Shown: positions 19,041-27,594 of the stretch, one piece after another | Numbering within the stretch: the first letter of the stretch is position 1 | Layout: each line of letters opens with the position of its first letter | NCBI GenBank assembly: GCA_016839555.1 | Contig: JAEOUA010000007.1 | Location: 124,001 to 188,000, forward strand | Origin: Promethearchaeota archaeon | Lineage (GTDB): Archaea > Asgardarchaeota > Lokiarchaeia > Sigyniarchaeales > SOKP01 | Length of the DNA: 64,000 nt | Direction of reading: 5' to 3' | Notes under the pieces: model-generated | Seen by the model: the letters and a program-made list of their open reading frames with translations, nothing else | Databases searched by the model: none | What the model was told of the DNA's origin: nothing | Program-made: the position numbers and the translations under genes

Positions 19041-20276
19041 ATGGCTGAAGCTGATATTGCTTTTGTTTTGATATGCACTGGTTTGGTCTTTATAATGACA
19101 CCTGGATTAGCCTTCTTTTATGGCGGATTATTAAGGAAAAAAAATATTATTAATATGATGGCAATGTGCTTTGTTTCCATTGCGATCGTTTCTATCTTAT
19201 GGTTTTTCTTAGGTTATAGTTTAGCATTTGGTCCTGATATTGGAGGTTTTATTGGCGGATTCGATTATATAGGATTAATCGGAGTAGATTTTCAATCGGA
19301 ATTCGATTTTTCATTAATATTAGGAGATATCTACAGATATTTCTTTCTTGCTCCAACAATTCCTGACATGTTATTTATGGTATTTCAGTTAATGTTTGCT
19401 ATTATTACTGTTGCAATAATTGCAAGTCCATTTTCAGAAAGAGTAAACTTTGGTGCTTTTTGCATTTTTATCTCTATTTGGTTAATCATCGTGTATTCTC
19501 CAATTGCTCACTGGGTGTGGGGAGAAGGAGGATGGTTAAATGTTATGGGCGCACTTGATTTTGCTGGAGGTACAGTTGTTCACATAAATGTGGGATTTGC
19601 CGCATTAGCAGTAGCAATGGTAATAGGACCACGTGCAGGATATCAAAAAGAATCACATGGACCATCCAATATACCTTATGTATTATTAGGAATGGGATTA
19701 TTATGGATCGGGTGGTTTGGTTTCAACGGAGGTAGTGCTTTAGCTGCAAATGGTGATGCTGTTTTAGCAGTATTTAACACGCATATCGCTGCAAGTTCTG
19801 GGGGCATAATTTGGATGTTGATTGAATATTCAAGAACAAAAAAATTCAGTACTTTGGGTCTCGCTTCAGGAGTGCTTGCGGGCTTAGTTGCCATAACACC
19901 AGCAGCTGGATTTGTACAACCATGGGCGGCACTTCTTATAGGAACTATTTCAGGAGTATTTTGCTTTTTCGCACTTTCCCTACGTTCACGCTCGAAAATT
20001 GATGAATCATTAGATGCTATCTCTATTCATGGAACAGGAGGTATCTGGGGTGCAATTGCTACAGGAATATTCGCAAGTATAGGTTCATCTGGATTACTTT
20101 TAGGAAATTTAGTACAATTCTTTATCCAAATACTCGGTGTTGTAGTAACCATAGGATTTTCATTTGGTATAACTTATGCTTTAGCATGGGTTCTTAATAA
20201 AACAATTGGATTTAGAGTACCTATTGAATTGGAATATGTAGGTCTTGATATGTCGCAGCATGGAGAAATAGCATGA
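19041..20276 (+). CDS. amt: Ammonium transporter (Amt/Mep/Rh family)
   Basis: A 411-residue membrane channel with about eleven helices. Signature parts are PGLAFFYGGLLRKKN near the N-terminus, the twin pore histidines in GGTVVHINVGFAALA and SIHGTGGIWGAIATG, and WFGFNGGSALAAN. It moves ammonium/ammonia across the cell membrane. The first residues precede the first helix directly, as in archaeal Amt proteins with no cleaved signal. The stop codon is followed at once by the SD of the PII gene, the classic amt-glnK operon, so transport is probably blocked by PII when nitrogen is plentiful. Confidence 0.96.
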   Translation: MAEADIAFVLICTGLVFIMTPGLAFFYGGLLRKKNIINMMAMCFVSIAIVSILWFFLGYSLAFGPDIGGFIGGFDYIGLIGVDFQSEFDFSLILGDIYRYFFLAPTIPDMLFMVFQLMFAIITVAIIASPFSERVNFGAFCIFISIWLIIVYSPIAHWVWGEGGWLNVMGALDFAGGTVVHINVGFAALAVAMVIGPRAGYQKESHGPSNIPYVLLGMGLLWIGWFGFNGGSALAANGDAVLAVFNTHIAASSGGIIWMLIEYSRTKKFSTLGLASGVLAGLVAITPAAGFVQPWAALLIGTISGVFCFFALSLRSRSKIDESLDAISIHGTGGIWGAIATGIFASIGSSGLLLGNLVQFFIQILGVVVTIGFSFGITYALAWVLNKTIGFRVPIELEYVGLDMSQHGEIA

Positions 20277-20287
20277 GGTGAATGAGA

Positions 20288-20629
20288 ATGAAAAAAATTG
20301 AATGTTTTATTAGGGCAGAAAAGCTTGAAATAGTGAAAAAAGCTTTATTCGAGAAAGGAATAAAAGGTATGAGTATTTATGAAGTACGTGGTCATGGTCA
20401 TCAAAGAGGCATGTTGTTAACAGGAAGAGCAGGACAATATTGTGTTGAATGGATCGGAAAACTAAAAATGGAAATTGCTATTAGTGATAAAGTGAATCTT
20501 GATGAAATTATTGATGTTATCATTGAAAATGCTAGAACGGGCAATCCAGGCGATGGAAAAATTTTCATTATTCCTATAGAAGATGCAATCAGAATTAGAA
20601 CCAACCAAAGAGGAGAAGAAATACTTTAA
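20288..20629 (+). CDS. glnK: PII nitrogen-regulatory protein (GlnK type)
   Basis: A PII signal protein, about 113 residues with the start chosen here. The track begins at 20282, but the SD GGTGA ends directly before that ATG and sits six bases from the ATG at 20288, which also gives the standard PII beginning MKKIECFIRAEKLE. The C-terminal ATP-binding part GNPGDGKIFIIPIEDAIRIRTNQRGEEI is standard. The T-loop reads EVRGHGHQRGMLLTGRAGQY; the Tyr that is uridylylated in enterics is not at its place, as in many archaea. It follows amt directly and should gate it in response to ATP/ADP and 2-oxoglutarate. Confidence 0.93.
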   Translation: MKKIECFIRAEKLEIVKKALFEKGIKGMSIYEVRGHGHQRGMLLTGRAGQYCVEWIGKLKMEIAISDKVNLDEIIDVIIENARTGNPGDGKIFIIPIEDAIRIRTNQRGEEIL

Positions 20630-20769
20630 ATACAAAATCTTAATTTTTAACTATTTTTTTTAAAAATCTAAAAAATTACTTTTTTTAAAATGCTGATATT
20701 ATTTTTAAAAAGATAAATTTAAATTATTTTTCTTTTACTCTTTTTATAAAATTTATTATTGTGTAAGTG

Positions 20770-21151
20770 AATTCATATCAAAAAAACAATTTTCATATTT
20801 GAAAATAATCCAAAAATTCTGAAATTAATTAAGGTAGTCCTGGGTAAGAATCCCGAATACGAGATTAAAACGGAAGAGAGAGGAGATCTTGTCCTCTAAA
20901 AGATAAAACAACAATATCCAATGGTCATAATCTTGGAAATTCAATTAACAGAATAGAGTGGGATTGAACTATGTCGAGAATTACGAATGCTTAATAATTG
21001 TTAAGACATCCTTATAATTGCTTTTATGGCCTTTGCAATGAAAGGGAATATGAAAAAAATATTAGCGATGGGATTCAACGGTTATATATCTAAACCATTA
21101 AACATAAATGTATTAAAAAATTGTGTCCATTCTTATATGAAAGAGATGTGA
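20770..21151 (+). pseudogene. Decayed response-regulator receiver domain
   Basis: Read across frames, this stretch encodes a CheY-like receiver. It starts KKTIFIFENNPKILKLI, continues with MVIILEIQLT where active receivers have a phosphoacceptor Asp, and ends IIAFMAFAMKGN...GFNGYISKPLNINVLK, matching the receiver alpha4/beta5 region with its conserved Lys-Pro. The frame is broken by a TAA after GDLVL, at least one shift before SGIELCREL, and a further TAA after MLNNC. The Asp is replaced by Glu. It ends six bases before the histidine kinase on the same strand, so it is the ruined partner of that kinase. A possible ATC start follows AAGTGAATTCAT. Confidence 0.75.
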
Positions 21152-21157
21152 TAAAGT

Positions 21158-22945
21158 ATGAATATCTTTGCAATGTTTTCTTTAAGTGGTGCTATAATTA
21201 CATTTACTCTAGGTCTTTTTATTTATGCTAAAGACTCGAATAAATTATTGAATAGAATTTTTATGTTATTTTGCATTAGTGTTTCTATTCTTAGTTTTTC
21301 TGAATTTGGAATGAGACAAGCTGAAAGTTATGACACCGCAAAGTTTTGGTTTGTCCTAACTGGAATATTCCCTTTATGTGCGTTTTTATTTTTCTATTTT
21401 ACATTGATCTTCTATAAAAAGGATATTTTCAAAAATAAAAAATGGCTTTTTCCAATACTTCTCCCTCTTACTTCAATCATAATTTTTCTAAATTTTACTA
21501 TAACTATTTTTTATAGTAATCCCATAAAAACAAATTGGGGATTTGATTATTCTTTCACTCAAGATGTATTTTTATTTTATCTAACTATTTTAGACTTCTC
21601 TTTCTCAATTGGGCTAATAATTTTTTCAATACTTCTCTATGTCAAGATTTATATCAGTTCAGACGATAAAATAAAGAAAAATCAAGCAAAATTGATATCA
21701 TTTGGGGTAACTATAGCCATTTTAACATTTATTATAATTAGGTTAATAATTCCTATAATAATTCAAACAGATAATATTCCAGATTTGACAATGATGAGTT
21801 TTATTTTTACTTGTATACTTATAAGATATGCAATGTGGAGATATGAATTATTTTCTTTAGACTTAACAACTGCCTCTGAAAGAATTTTTTCTACCATTTC
21901 AGACTGCTTAATTTTAACCAATTCTCAAACCATAATTTTATCGGTCAATCAAGAAGTATTAAAATTACTTGATTATAGAGAAGATGAGATAAAGCAAAGA
22001 CCATTAGCTATTTTACTAGCTTCAGAGCGAGACCAGAAATTATATCAATACCAATACCAGTTGCTCACTGACAAGGAAAATGGAGGGTTCTTAACCGACA
22101 TCGAAGTGGATTTTAAAACTAAAACCAATAATAAAATTAAAGTATCTTTAACCGCCTCTAAAATAATTAATAAAAAAGGAGATTTGCGAGGAATAATACA
22201 TATCGGGAGGAATATTACAAAAACGAGAAAGATACAACAACAACTTGACGAAGCCATTCAAAAATCTCAGTTTAAAACGAAATTTATGGCATCAATGTCC
22301 CACGAGTTAAGAACTCCTTTAAATGCCATTATAGGGTTTGTCGATCTTCTCCTGGAGGATTATTGTGGATCTTTAAATAAATGCCAAAACGACTTTCTTT
22401 CCGATGTCAAACTATCTTCGAAAGATTTACTGGAATTAATCAACAGCCTTCTTGATCTTTCTAAAATCGAAGCGGGTGAATTAGAACTCGAAATTCATAG
22501 CATTAACATAGAAACATTACTGAATCATATTGAAACCATTCTCAAACCATTATGCAGAAAAAAAAACTTAAAATTTAACATTGAGAACTTAACTACTTCA
22601 GAATTCATTAATGCTGATTTAGTGCGGTTAAAGGAAATCTTGTTCAATTTATTAAATAACGCATTAAAATTTACTCAAAAAGGAAGTGTGACCTTGCGAA
22701 TTAAAGAATTATCCAAATGGTTTGAATTTAATGTGATCGATACAGGTATTGGTATTGATGAGAGCGAATATGGTAATATATTTGAAGAATTCAAGAAAAT
22801 CAACAATCCAGAAATTCGAGATTCGCAAGGCATGGGTTTAGGATTAGCCATAACGCAACATTTGGTTAGACTTCACGGAGGGCAAATTTCCTTTTTCAGC
22901 GAAGTTGGAAAGGGGAGCACTTTTGTTTTCACAATACCTAAATAA
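21158..22945 (+). CDS. Membrane histidine kinase: 7TM N-terminus, PAS, HisKA, HATPase
   Basis: A 595-residue sensor kinase. Residues 1-225 hold about seven hydrophobic helices, like the 7TM sensor domain at the N-terminus of many archaeal and bacterial kinases. A PAS domain follows (about 235-360). The phosphoacceptor His382 lies in MASMSHELRTPLNAIIGF. The catalytic ATPase has the N box LFNLLNNALKFT, G1 DTGIGI, and G2 GMGLGLAI. It starts six bases after the decayed receiver gene, so its cognate partner seems lost and it must signal to a regulator elsewhere, if it still works. The signal sensed is unknown. Confidence 0.93.
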   Translation: MNIFAMFSLSGAIITFTLGLFIYAKDSNKLLNRIFMLFCISVSILSFSEFGMRQAESYDTAKFWFVLTGIFPLCAFLFFYFTLIFYKKDIFKNKKWLFPILLPLTSIIIFLNFTITIFYSNPIKTNWGFDYSFTQDVFLFYLTILDFSFSIGLIIFSILLYVKIYISSDDKIKKNQAKLISFGVTIAILTFIIIRLIIPIIIQTDNIPDLTMMSFIFTCILIRYAMWRYELFSLDLTTASERIFSTISDCLILTNSQTIILSVNQEVLKLLDYREDEIKQRPLAILLASERDQKLYQYQYQLLTDKENGGFLTDIEVDFKTKTNNKIKVSLTASKIINKKGDLRGIIHIGRNITKTRKIQQQLDEAIQKSQFKTKFMASMSHELRTPLNAIIGFVDLLLEDYCGSLNKCQNDFLSDVKLSSKDLLELINSLLDLSKIEAGELELEIHSINIETLLNHIETILKPLCRKKNLKFNIENLTTSEFINADLVRLKEILFNLLNNALKFTQKGSVTLRIKELSKWFEFNVIDTGIGIDESEYGNIFEEFKKINNPEIRDSQGMGLGLAITQHLVRLHGGQISFFSEVGKGSTFVFTIPK

Positions 22946-23201
22946 AAATAACTAACAAAAATCAATATAACAACTCATTTTCCTTATATAATCAAAAATT
23001 TTCTATAATTAATAGAGATAATGAACTTGACGCAATTCGGGAAAATCATTAATAAAATAATAACTATTATTTTTTCATAGTAAAAAATTAATACGAGATA
23101 TAAAAAAATACGGATTTTTCCATAAGTTCATTAGTAAGTAATATAGATGTTTAATAAAAATTAAAAATAGTCATAATATTTAGAATAAAAAAAAGCAATT
23201 A

Positions 23202-23402
23202 TTATGAAATGTTATTTAAATAAATAGTTAATTTAGCAAAACTTTCTTTTATTTCTGCTTTAAAGCCCATCCCATTTAATACCTCGAGTAAAAATTCTTT
23301 TATAAACTTTTTTGATATATCTGAACCCAATAATAATGTATATCTTGTAGTAGATTCTTTCAGAATTTTAAAAAAATTACAAGTTTCTAATCGTTTCACC
23401 AC
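23202..23402 (-). CDS. Short hypothetical ORF, possibly the remnant of a larger gene
   Basis: A 66-residue ORF starting GTG. The text (LLLGSDISKKFIKEFLLEVL, GMGFKAEIKESFAKLTIYL) looks like real protein rather than a shadow, and no gene lies opposite. The same frame continues upstream without a Met/Val start to a TAA about 30 bases away (SETEKSIDAVV), suggesting loss of an N-terminal part. It runs head to head with the broken Lrp gene. No family is identified. It could be a fragment of a small-molecule-binding or regulatory domain. Low certainty. Confidence 0.35.
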   Translation of the reverse strand: MVKRLETCNFFKILKESTTRYTLLLGSDISKKFIKEFLLEVLNGMGFKAEIKESFAKLTIYLNNIS

Positions 23403-23448
23403 AGCGTCAATACTTTTTTCAGTTTCACTAAATTATTTTAAACATATT

Positions 23449-23910
23449 ATGGAGTTAGAAAAATTAGATCTAGAAATTCTAAAAATCTTGAGTAAGGATG
23501 GGAGAAGATCTTTAAGGAGGTTAGCAGAAGAATTAGATAAATCTCCCACCACTATTAAAAAGCATTTGGATGATTTATAAAAAGAAGGTTTTATAAAGAA
23601 TTATGGGGTATCATTAAATTATGACAAATTGGGTTATAAGGAGATTGCATTAATAGAACTTACAATTGATAAAGGAATGATGATCGAGGTGGAGGAAATA
23701 ATCTCTCAAGATCCACATATTTTTGGTGTGTTTGATATAACAGGGGAATATGATGCTGCCATATTAGCTAGATTTAAGACAAAAGAAGATTTGAGCCAAT
23801 TAATAAAAAAAATTAATACTAATGAATTTGTTTTACAAACAAATACTCAAATTATCCTTAATGTGATAAAAGATGGATTGGATTTTTGTAAATTAATACA
23901 AAATGAATAG
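23449..23910 (+). pseudogene. Lrp/AsnC-family regulator interrupted by one in-frame TAA
   Basis: The reading frame from ATG 23449 encodes a complete Lrp/AsnC protein of about 153 codons. The N-terminal winged helix is LDLEILKILSKDGRRSLRRL...SPTTIKKHLDDL; after a stop codon at 23578-23580 comes KEGFIKNYGV and the ligand-binding RAM domain (VFDITGEYDAAILARFKT). The intact paralogue at 38689 has Lys where this gene has TAA (DDL-stop-KEG versus ELKKNGI), one substitution away. The ORF track only sees the C-terminal part from 23629. It lies beside the glutamate synthase genes, so it was likely a nitrogen regulator. A natural RAM-only protein, readthrough or a sequencing error are alternatives. Confidence 0.8.
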
Positions 23911-24027
23911 GAAAAATGAGTTTTAATATTAAAAAATAGTGATTAAATAGATTTTTAATGATAGTTTAAAAAAAAATTGATGGTTATTCAAAAATTAAAC
24001 ATATTCTAAGAAAAATTCATGTGAGTT

Positions 24028-24825
24028 TTAGATGAGTTCTCCACAATAATTCCCTCCAAATGGTCTTTTTGATATGGGTTTGATTACTTTAAAGGGTTTT
24101 TGATCAATAATTTCCCTAGGTATATTAAAAATATTGCAGAATTCATCTAAGTATGGTCTTATTTGCCTTAAATCCTCTTTAGTTACACCAAATATTTTTG
24201 CTCCAATTCCCAATTTTTCTTTTAATTTTTCATTTGTCCGAAGTAAAATCCACCCTCTATGCATTCCAGTACCAAGTTCGCCCCCACAGATCGGTTGATT
24301 ACTTTCTATTACGCTTCCATCGGAGAGGGTTTTTAAACCTAACACAATAATTATCCCTCCAGCCATATATTCTCCTAGAAAATCTTTCGCAGTTCCTCCT
24401 ATGATTAAGATTGGATGTTTATGTTCGTATTCTTTGATATGGATACCTACTCGATAACCAACATCATTTTTAATAAAAATTTTTCCTCCCCTCGCAGATA
24501 ATCCAATTACATCTCCACAATCTCCGTGAATAATCAAATTTCCATCATTCATTGTATTTCCTGCTTGATCTTCACAATTTCCATTAACGATTATGGTTGG
24601 CCCATCCATAAAGATTCCTAGATCATTTCCAGGTAAACCGTTGATAATTATTTCTATATCTCCTTGTAAAGATGCTCCAATAAACCGTTGTCCACAAACA
24701 TTATTGAGGATAATTTTGTCTTTTCCCTTATCTAATGCTTTATGAATTTGTTCATTTAGATTTTTATAACCTAAAGGTTTTCCATTAGGTATTGCATCTA
24801 TTTCTATTACATTATTATTTGACAT
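24028..24825 (-). CDS. Glutamate synthase GXGXG domain protein
   Basis: A 265-residue stand-alone homologue of the C-terminal domain of the glutamate synthase large subunit. It has the right-handed beta-helix repeats of the GXGXG type: GNDLGIFMDGPTIIVNGNCEDQAGNTM, GDCGDVIGLSARGGKIFI, GGTAKDFLGEYMAGGIIIVLG. In fused GOGAT this domain is structural and lines the ammonia tunnel. It is the third gene of an archaeal split glutamate synthase set transcribed right to left (amidotransferase, FMN domain, GXGXG), starting 26 bases after the FMN gene with a GGAGAGG SD. Confidence 0.9.
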   Translation of the reverse strand: MSNNNVIEIDAIPNGKPLGYKNLNEQIHKALDKGKDKIILNNVCGQRFIGASLQGDIEIIINGLPGNDLGIFMDGPTIIVNGNCEDQAGNTMNDGNLIIHGDCGDVIGLSARGGKIFIKNDVGYRVGIHIKEYEHKHPILIIGGTAKDFLGEYMAGGIIIVLGLKTLSDGSVIESNQPICGGELGTGMHRGWILLRTNEKLKEKLGIGAKIFGVTKEDLRQIRPYLDEFCNIFNIPREIIDQKPFKVIKPISKRPFGGNYCGELI

Positions 24826-24851
24826 AATTATTTCCTCTCCTTTTTTTCTTA

Positions 24852-26375
24852 TTATTCTCCAGCGTGTTTAACGCCTAATATATCTGCTATTCTTGGATTT
24901 GGCCCGATATATCTGAGTCTGTCTCTATTAGAGCGCAATGATTCTACGGAGTCTATGCCCATTGCCCCTAGAACTTCTTTCAATTCCTCATTCCAGCTAT
25001 GAAAAAGATTAATAATCCTGTTTCGAGCCATATCTATATCCAATCGTCTAACGAGATACTCTTGTTGAGTTGCAATACCCCATGAACAAAGTCCTCGAAA
25101 GCATTGTTGACAGACGCGACATCCCATAGCTATTAACACAGGCATACCTACCATACAAACATCAGCTCCTAATGCAATGGCTTTAATTAAGTCTGCTGAA
25201 TATCTGATTGAACCCCCTGCCACAAGTGTAATTTGATCTCGCAGATTTTCCTGACGTAAACGCTCATCCACAGCAGCGATTGCTAATTCTATAGGAATGC
25301 CCGCATGATCTCTTATAATTCGAGGGGCAGCACCGGTACCCCCTCTAAAACCATCGAGCGTAATAAAATCCGCACCGCCTCTGACTATTCCCACAGCAAT
25401 AGGGGCAGAATTATGAACAGCCGCTATTTTTACTCCTATAGGGACTTTATATCGTGTTGCCTCTTTTAATGCTGCTATTAATTGGGCTAAATCTTCTATT
25501 GAATAGATATCATGATGAGGATAAGGACTTAATGCATCAGAACCTTTAGGAATCATACGAGTTTGAGAAATTAAACTGTTAACTTTCTCACCTGGAAGAT
25601 GTCCCCCATGACCAGGTTTCGCTCCTTGTCCGATTTTAATTTCTATTCCAGCTGCATTTTTAAGATAATTGATATCTACGCCAAATCTCCCCGAAGCTAT
25701 TTCAGTAATAATATTAGGACCGTATTCATAAAAATCTTGATGTAGTCCACCTTCACCTGAACCCGCTAATATGTTTAACTCTTTAACTGCTTGATAAATC
25801 GCCATAACAGCATTATAACTTATTGAGCCAAGACTCATATGGCCAACCATTATAGGCATAGCAATCTCGAAATTAGGTGAAAAATCTGTTTTGAGTGAAA
25901 TTTCATCTGGGTCATCTAAATTATAGCAAAATTCTAGCTTTTCTGGTTTCCGTCCAAAAAAAATTTTTGTTTCAATAGTCTCTCTTAATGGATCAATGGC
26001 AGGATTAGTAACTTGGCAAGCATCGAGCAACAAATCGTCAAAAATAACTGGAATTGGACGATCATTTCCAGTAGCAGAAAGTAACACCCCACCATCTCCT
26101 GCTTGCCTCCAAATTATATTTCGAATTCTTCTCGTGTAATTACCATGAGGAGGTAAATAAGAATCATTTCTTACAATTCTTATGGCTTTATCAGGGCACA
26201 TTGCTACACATCGATTACACGCAACACATTTTGAATCATCTGAAACTATTCTTTCACCATTAAAAGAAAGTGCACCATAGCTGCAGTGCGTTGTGCAACG
26301 CTTGCATTTTTTACAAGATTCTTGGTCTATTTTAACTTTGAAGTAAGATGGTATTTTGTGAGCTAATGAAGACAT
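24852..26375 (-). CDS. Glutamate synthase FMN/iron-sulfur catalytic subunit (archaeal GltS type)
   Basis: 507 residues. An N-terminal bacterial-type ferredoxin domain carries two 4Fe-4S motifs (CKKCKRCTTHC and CVACNRCVAMC). It is followed by the FMN-binding synthase barrel with GEGGLHQDFYEYGPN, KIGQGAKPGHGGHLPGEKV, GGADFITLDGFRGGTGAAP and LVAGGSIRYSADLIKAIALGAD. The cysteine cluster MGCRVCQQCFRGLC ligates the 3Fe-4S centre. It makes glutamate from 2-oxoglutarate and ammonia delivered by the amidotransferase subunit, using electrons from ferredoxin or an Hdr-like donor. The start ATG overlaps the stop of the amidotransferase gene and has a GGGAGGTAAT SD. Confidence 0.94.
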   Translation of the reverse strand: MSSLAHKIPSYFKVKIDQESCKKCKRCTTHCSYGALSFNGERIVSDDSKCVACNRCVAMCPDKAIRIVRNDSYLPPHGNYTRRIRNIIWRQAGDGGVLLSATGNDRPIPVIFDDLLLDACQVTNPAIDPLRETIETKIFFGRKPEKLEFCYNLDDPDEISLKTDFSPNFEIAMPIMVGHMSLGSISYNAVMAIYQAVKELNILAGSGEGGLHQDFYEYGPNIITEIASGRFGVDINYLKNAAGIEIKIGQGAKPGHGGHLPGEKVNSLISQTRMIPKGSDALSPYPHHDIYSIEDLAQLIAALKEATRYKVPIGVKIAAVHNSAPIAVGIVRGGADFITLDGFRGGTGAAPRIIRDHAGIPIELAIAAVDERLRQENLRDQITLVAGGSIRYSADLIKAIALGADVCMVGMPVLIAMGCRVCQQCFRGLCSWGIATQQEYLVRRLDIDMARNRIINLFHSWNEELKEVLGAMGIDSVESLRSNRDRLRYIGPNPRIADILGVKHAGE

Positions 26376-27574
26376 TATGAATTACCTCCCATAATAGTTA
26401 ATTTAATTTTTTCAAATGGTTGTTTGAGTCCATCATTAATTAATCCCTCGCCCACTCTTGCAATAATAGCTGTCCCACTTTTAGGATGCCAAATCTCTTT
26501 AAAATTAAATCCGTTGCTGGAATCTAAGATAAGGCGTCTAAAGGAGGCTTCTTCACTGCTCAGAAATATAGTATTTTCATCATCTGATAATCCTGCCACG
26601 AGAGGGCGGAGTTTTTTTCTATCAGAAAGACCAATTAGAGTAGGAATTGGATCCGTCATCCCAACTACAATAGAGAAGGGACCATTTAACATAGTAGATC
26701 GATAAGTTGCTCTTAAATTTTTTAGAATATATTGATATTTTTTATCCATTTGGTTAATCTCTTTAAATAATGGAGGTGCTAATGCAATAGTCGTGATTGA
26801 AAGAGGTATTTTATGTTTTCTTACTAATAAATCGAAAAGATAAGCAATAACCTCAGTGTCAGTTTTTAAGGTACATTTATATCCAAATGATTCTAAGTAT
26901 CGCATATTAGTACCATAAGATGTAATTTCCCCATTATGAACTACACTTGTTCCTAAAAGATTGAATGGGTGTGCGCCACCCCACCATCCAGGTGTATTTG
27001 TCGGAAATCTACTATGTGCTAGCCACATATAAGCTTTATAATCTTTAATATTATAAAAGTCTGCAATTTCATAAGACCATCCATTTCCTTTAAAGACCCC
27101 CATATTTTTACCAGATGACATAATATAAGCCCCTTCGAAGTTGGAATTAATATCCATGACCAATTGGACGACTTCTTCATCAGGCGAAACACTTTTCATC
27201 TCTTTTGGTTCATAGAATACTCGCCAAGTGATAGGTGGAAAATCAATATGTCCGGGAACTTTCGTTGGGATGGCTTCAGAATGAATAATATAACCCATTT
27301 TTTCTAGATGGTTTATAACATGTTCCTTGCATTTTTCATGGTCAAATAAAAAATGAAGAGCATAATAATCTTTATATTTTGGATAAATTCCATAGCCTGC
27401 AAAACCAGCACCTAATCCGTTTTCTCTTTCACTTAAAATACAAAGCATATCAAATACTTTTTGTCCACTTTCTCTTTCACTGTTTAAATTTAAAAAGCCA
27501 GAAATTCCACATCCGTCAAAAACTCTTTCATTTCGAAAAAGCTCTGGTAAAGAAGTATAATTTTTCCAAATCAT
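26375..27574 (-). CDS. Glutamate synthase amidotransferase subunit (class II glutaminase)
   Basis: A 399-residue homologue of the N-terminal domain of GOGAT. Class II amidotransferases use an N-terminal Cys; here it is Cys22 in FDGCGISGFLN, so the first 21 residues should be removed or the start lies further in. Other motifs fit: HSRFPTNTPGWWGGAHPFNLLGTSVVHNGEI and the TDTEVIAYLFD region. It releases ammonia from glutamine for the adjacent FMN subunit and overlaps that gene by one base. It is the first of the three GOGAT genes and follows the HdrBC-like gene by about 20 bases, so all four may form one operon. Confidence 0.92.
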   Translation of the reverse strand: MIWKNYTSLPELFRNERVFDGCGISGFLNLNSERESGQKVFDMLCILSERENGLGAGFAGYGIYPKYKDYYALHFLFDHEKCKEHVINHLEKMGYIIHSEAIPTKVPGHIDFPPITWRVFYEPKEMKSVSPDEEVVQLVMDINSNFEGAYIMSSGKNMGVFKGNGWSYEIADFYNIKDYKAYMWLAHSRFPTNTPGWWGGAHPFNLLGTSVVHNGEITSYGTNMRYLESFGYKCTLKTDTEVIAYLFDLLVRKHKIPLSITTIALAPPLFKEINQMDKKYQYILKNLRATYRSTMLNGPFSIVVGMTDPIPTLIGLSDRKKLRPLVAGLSDDENTIFLSSEEASFRRLILDSSNGFNFKEIWHPKSGTAIIARVGEGLINDGLKQPFEKIKLTIMGGNS

Positions 27575-27594
27575 TTTCTTGTTGTTTTCTCAAT

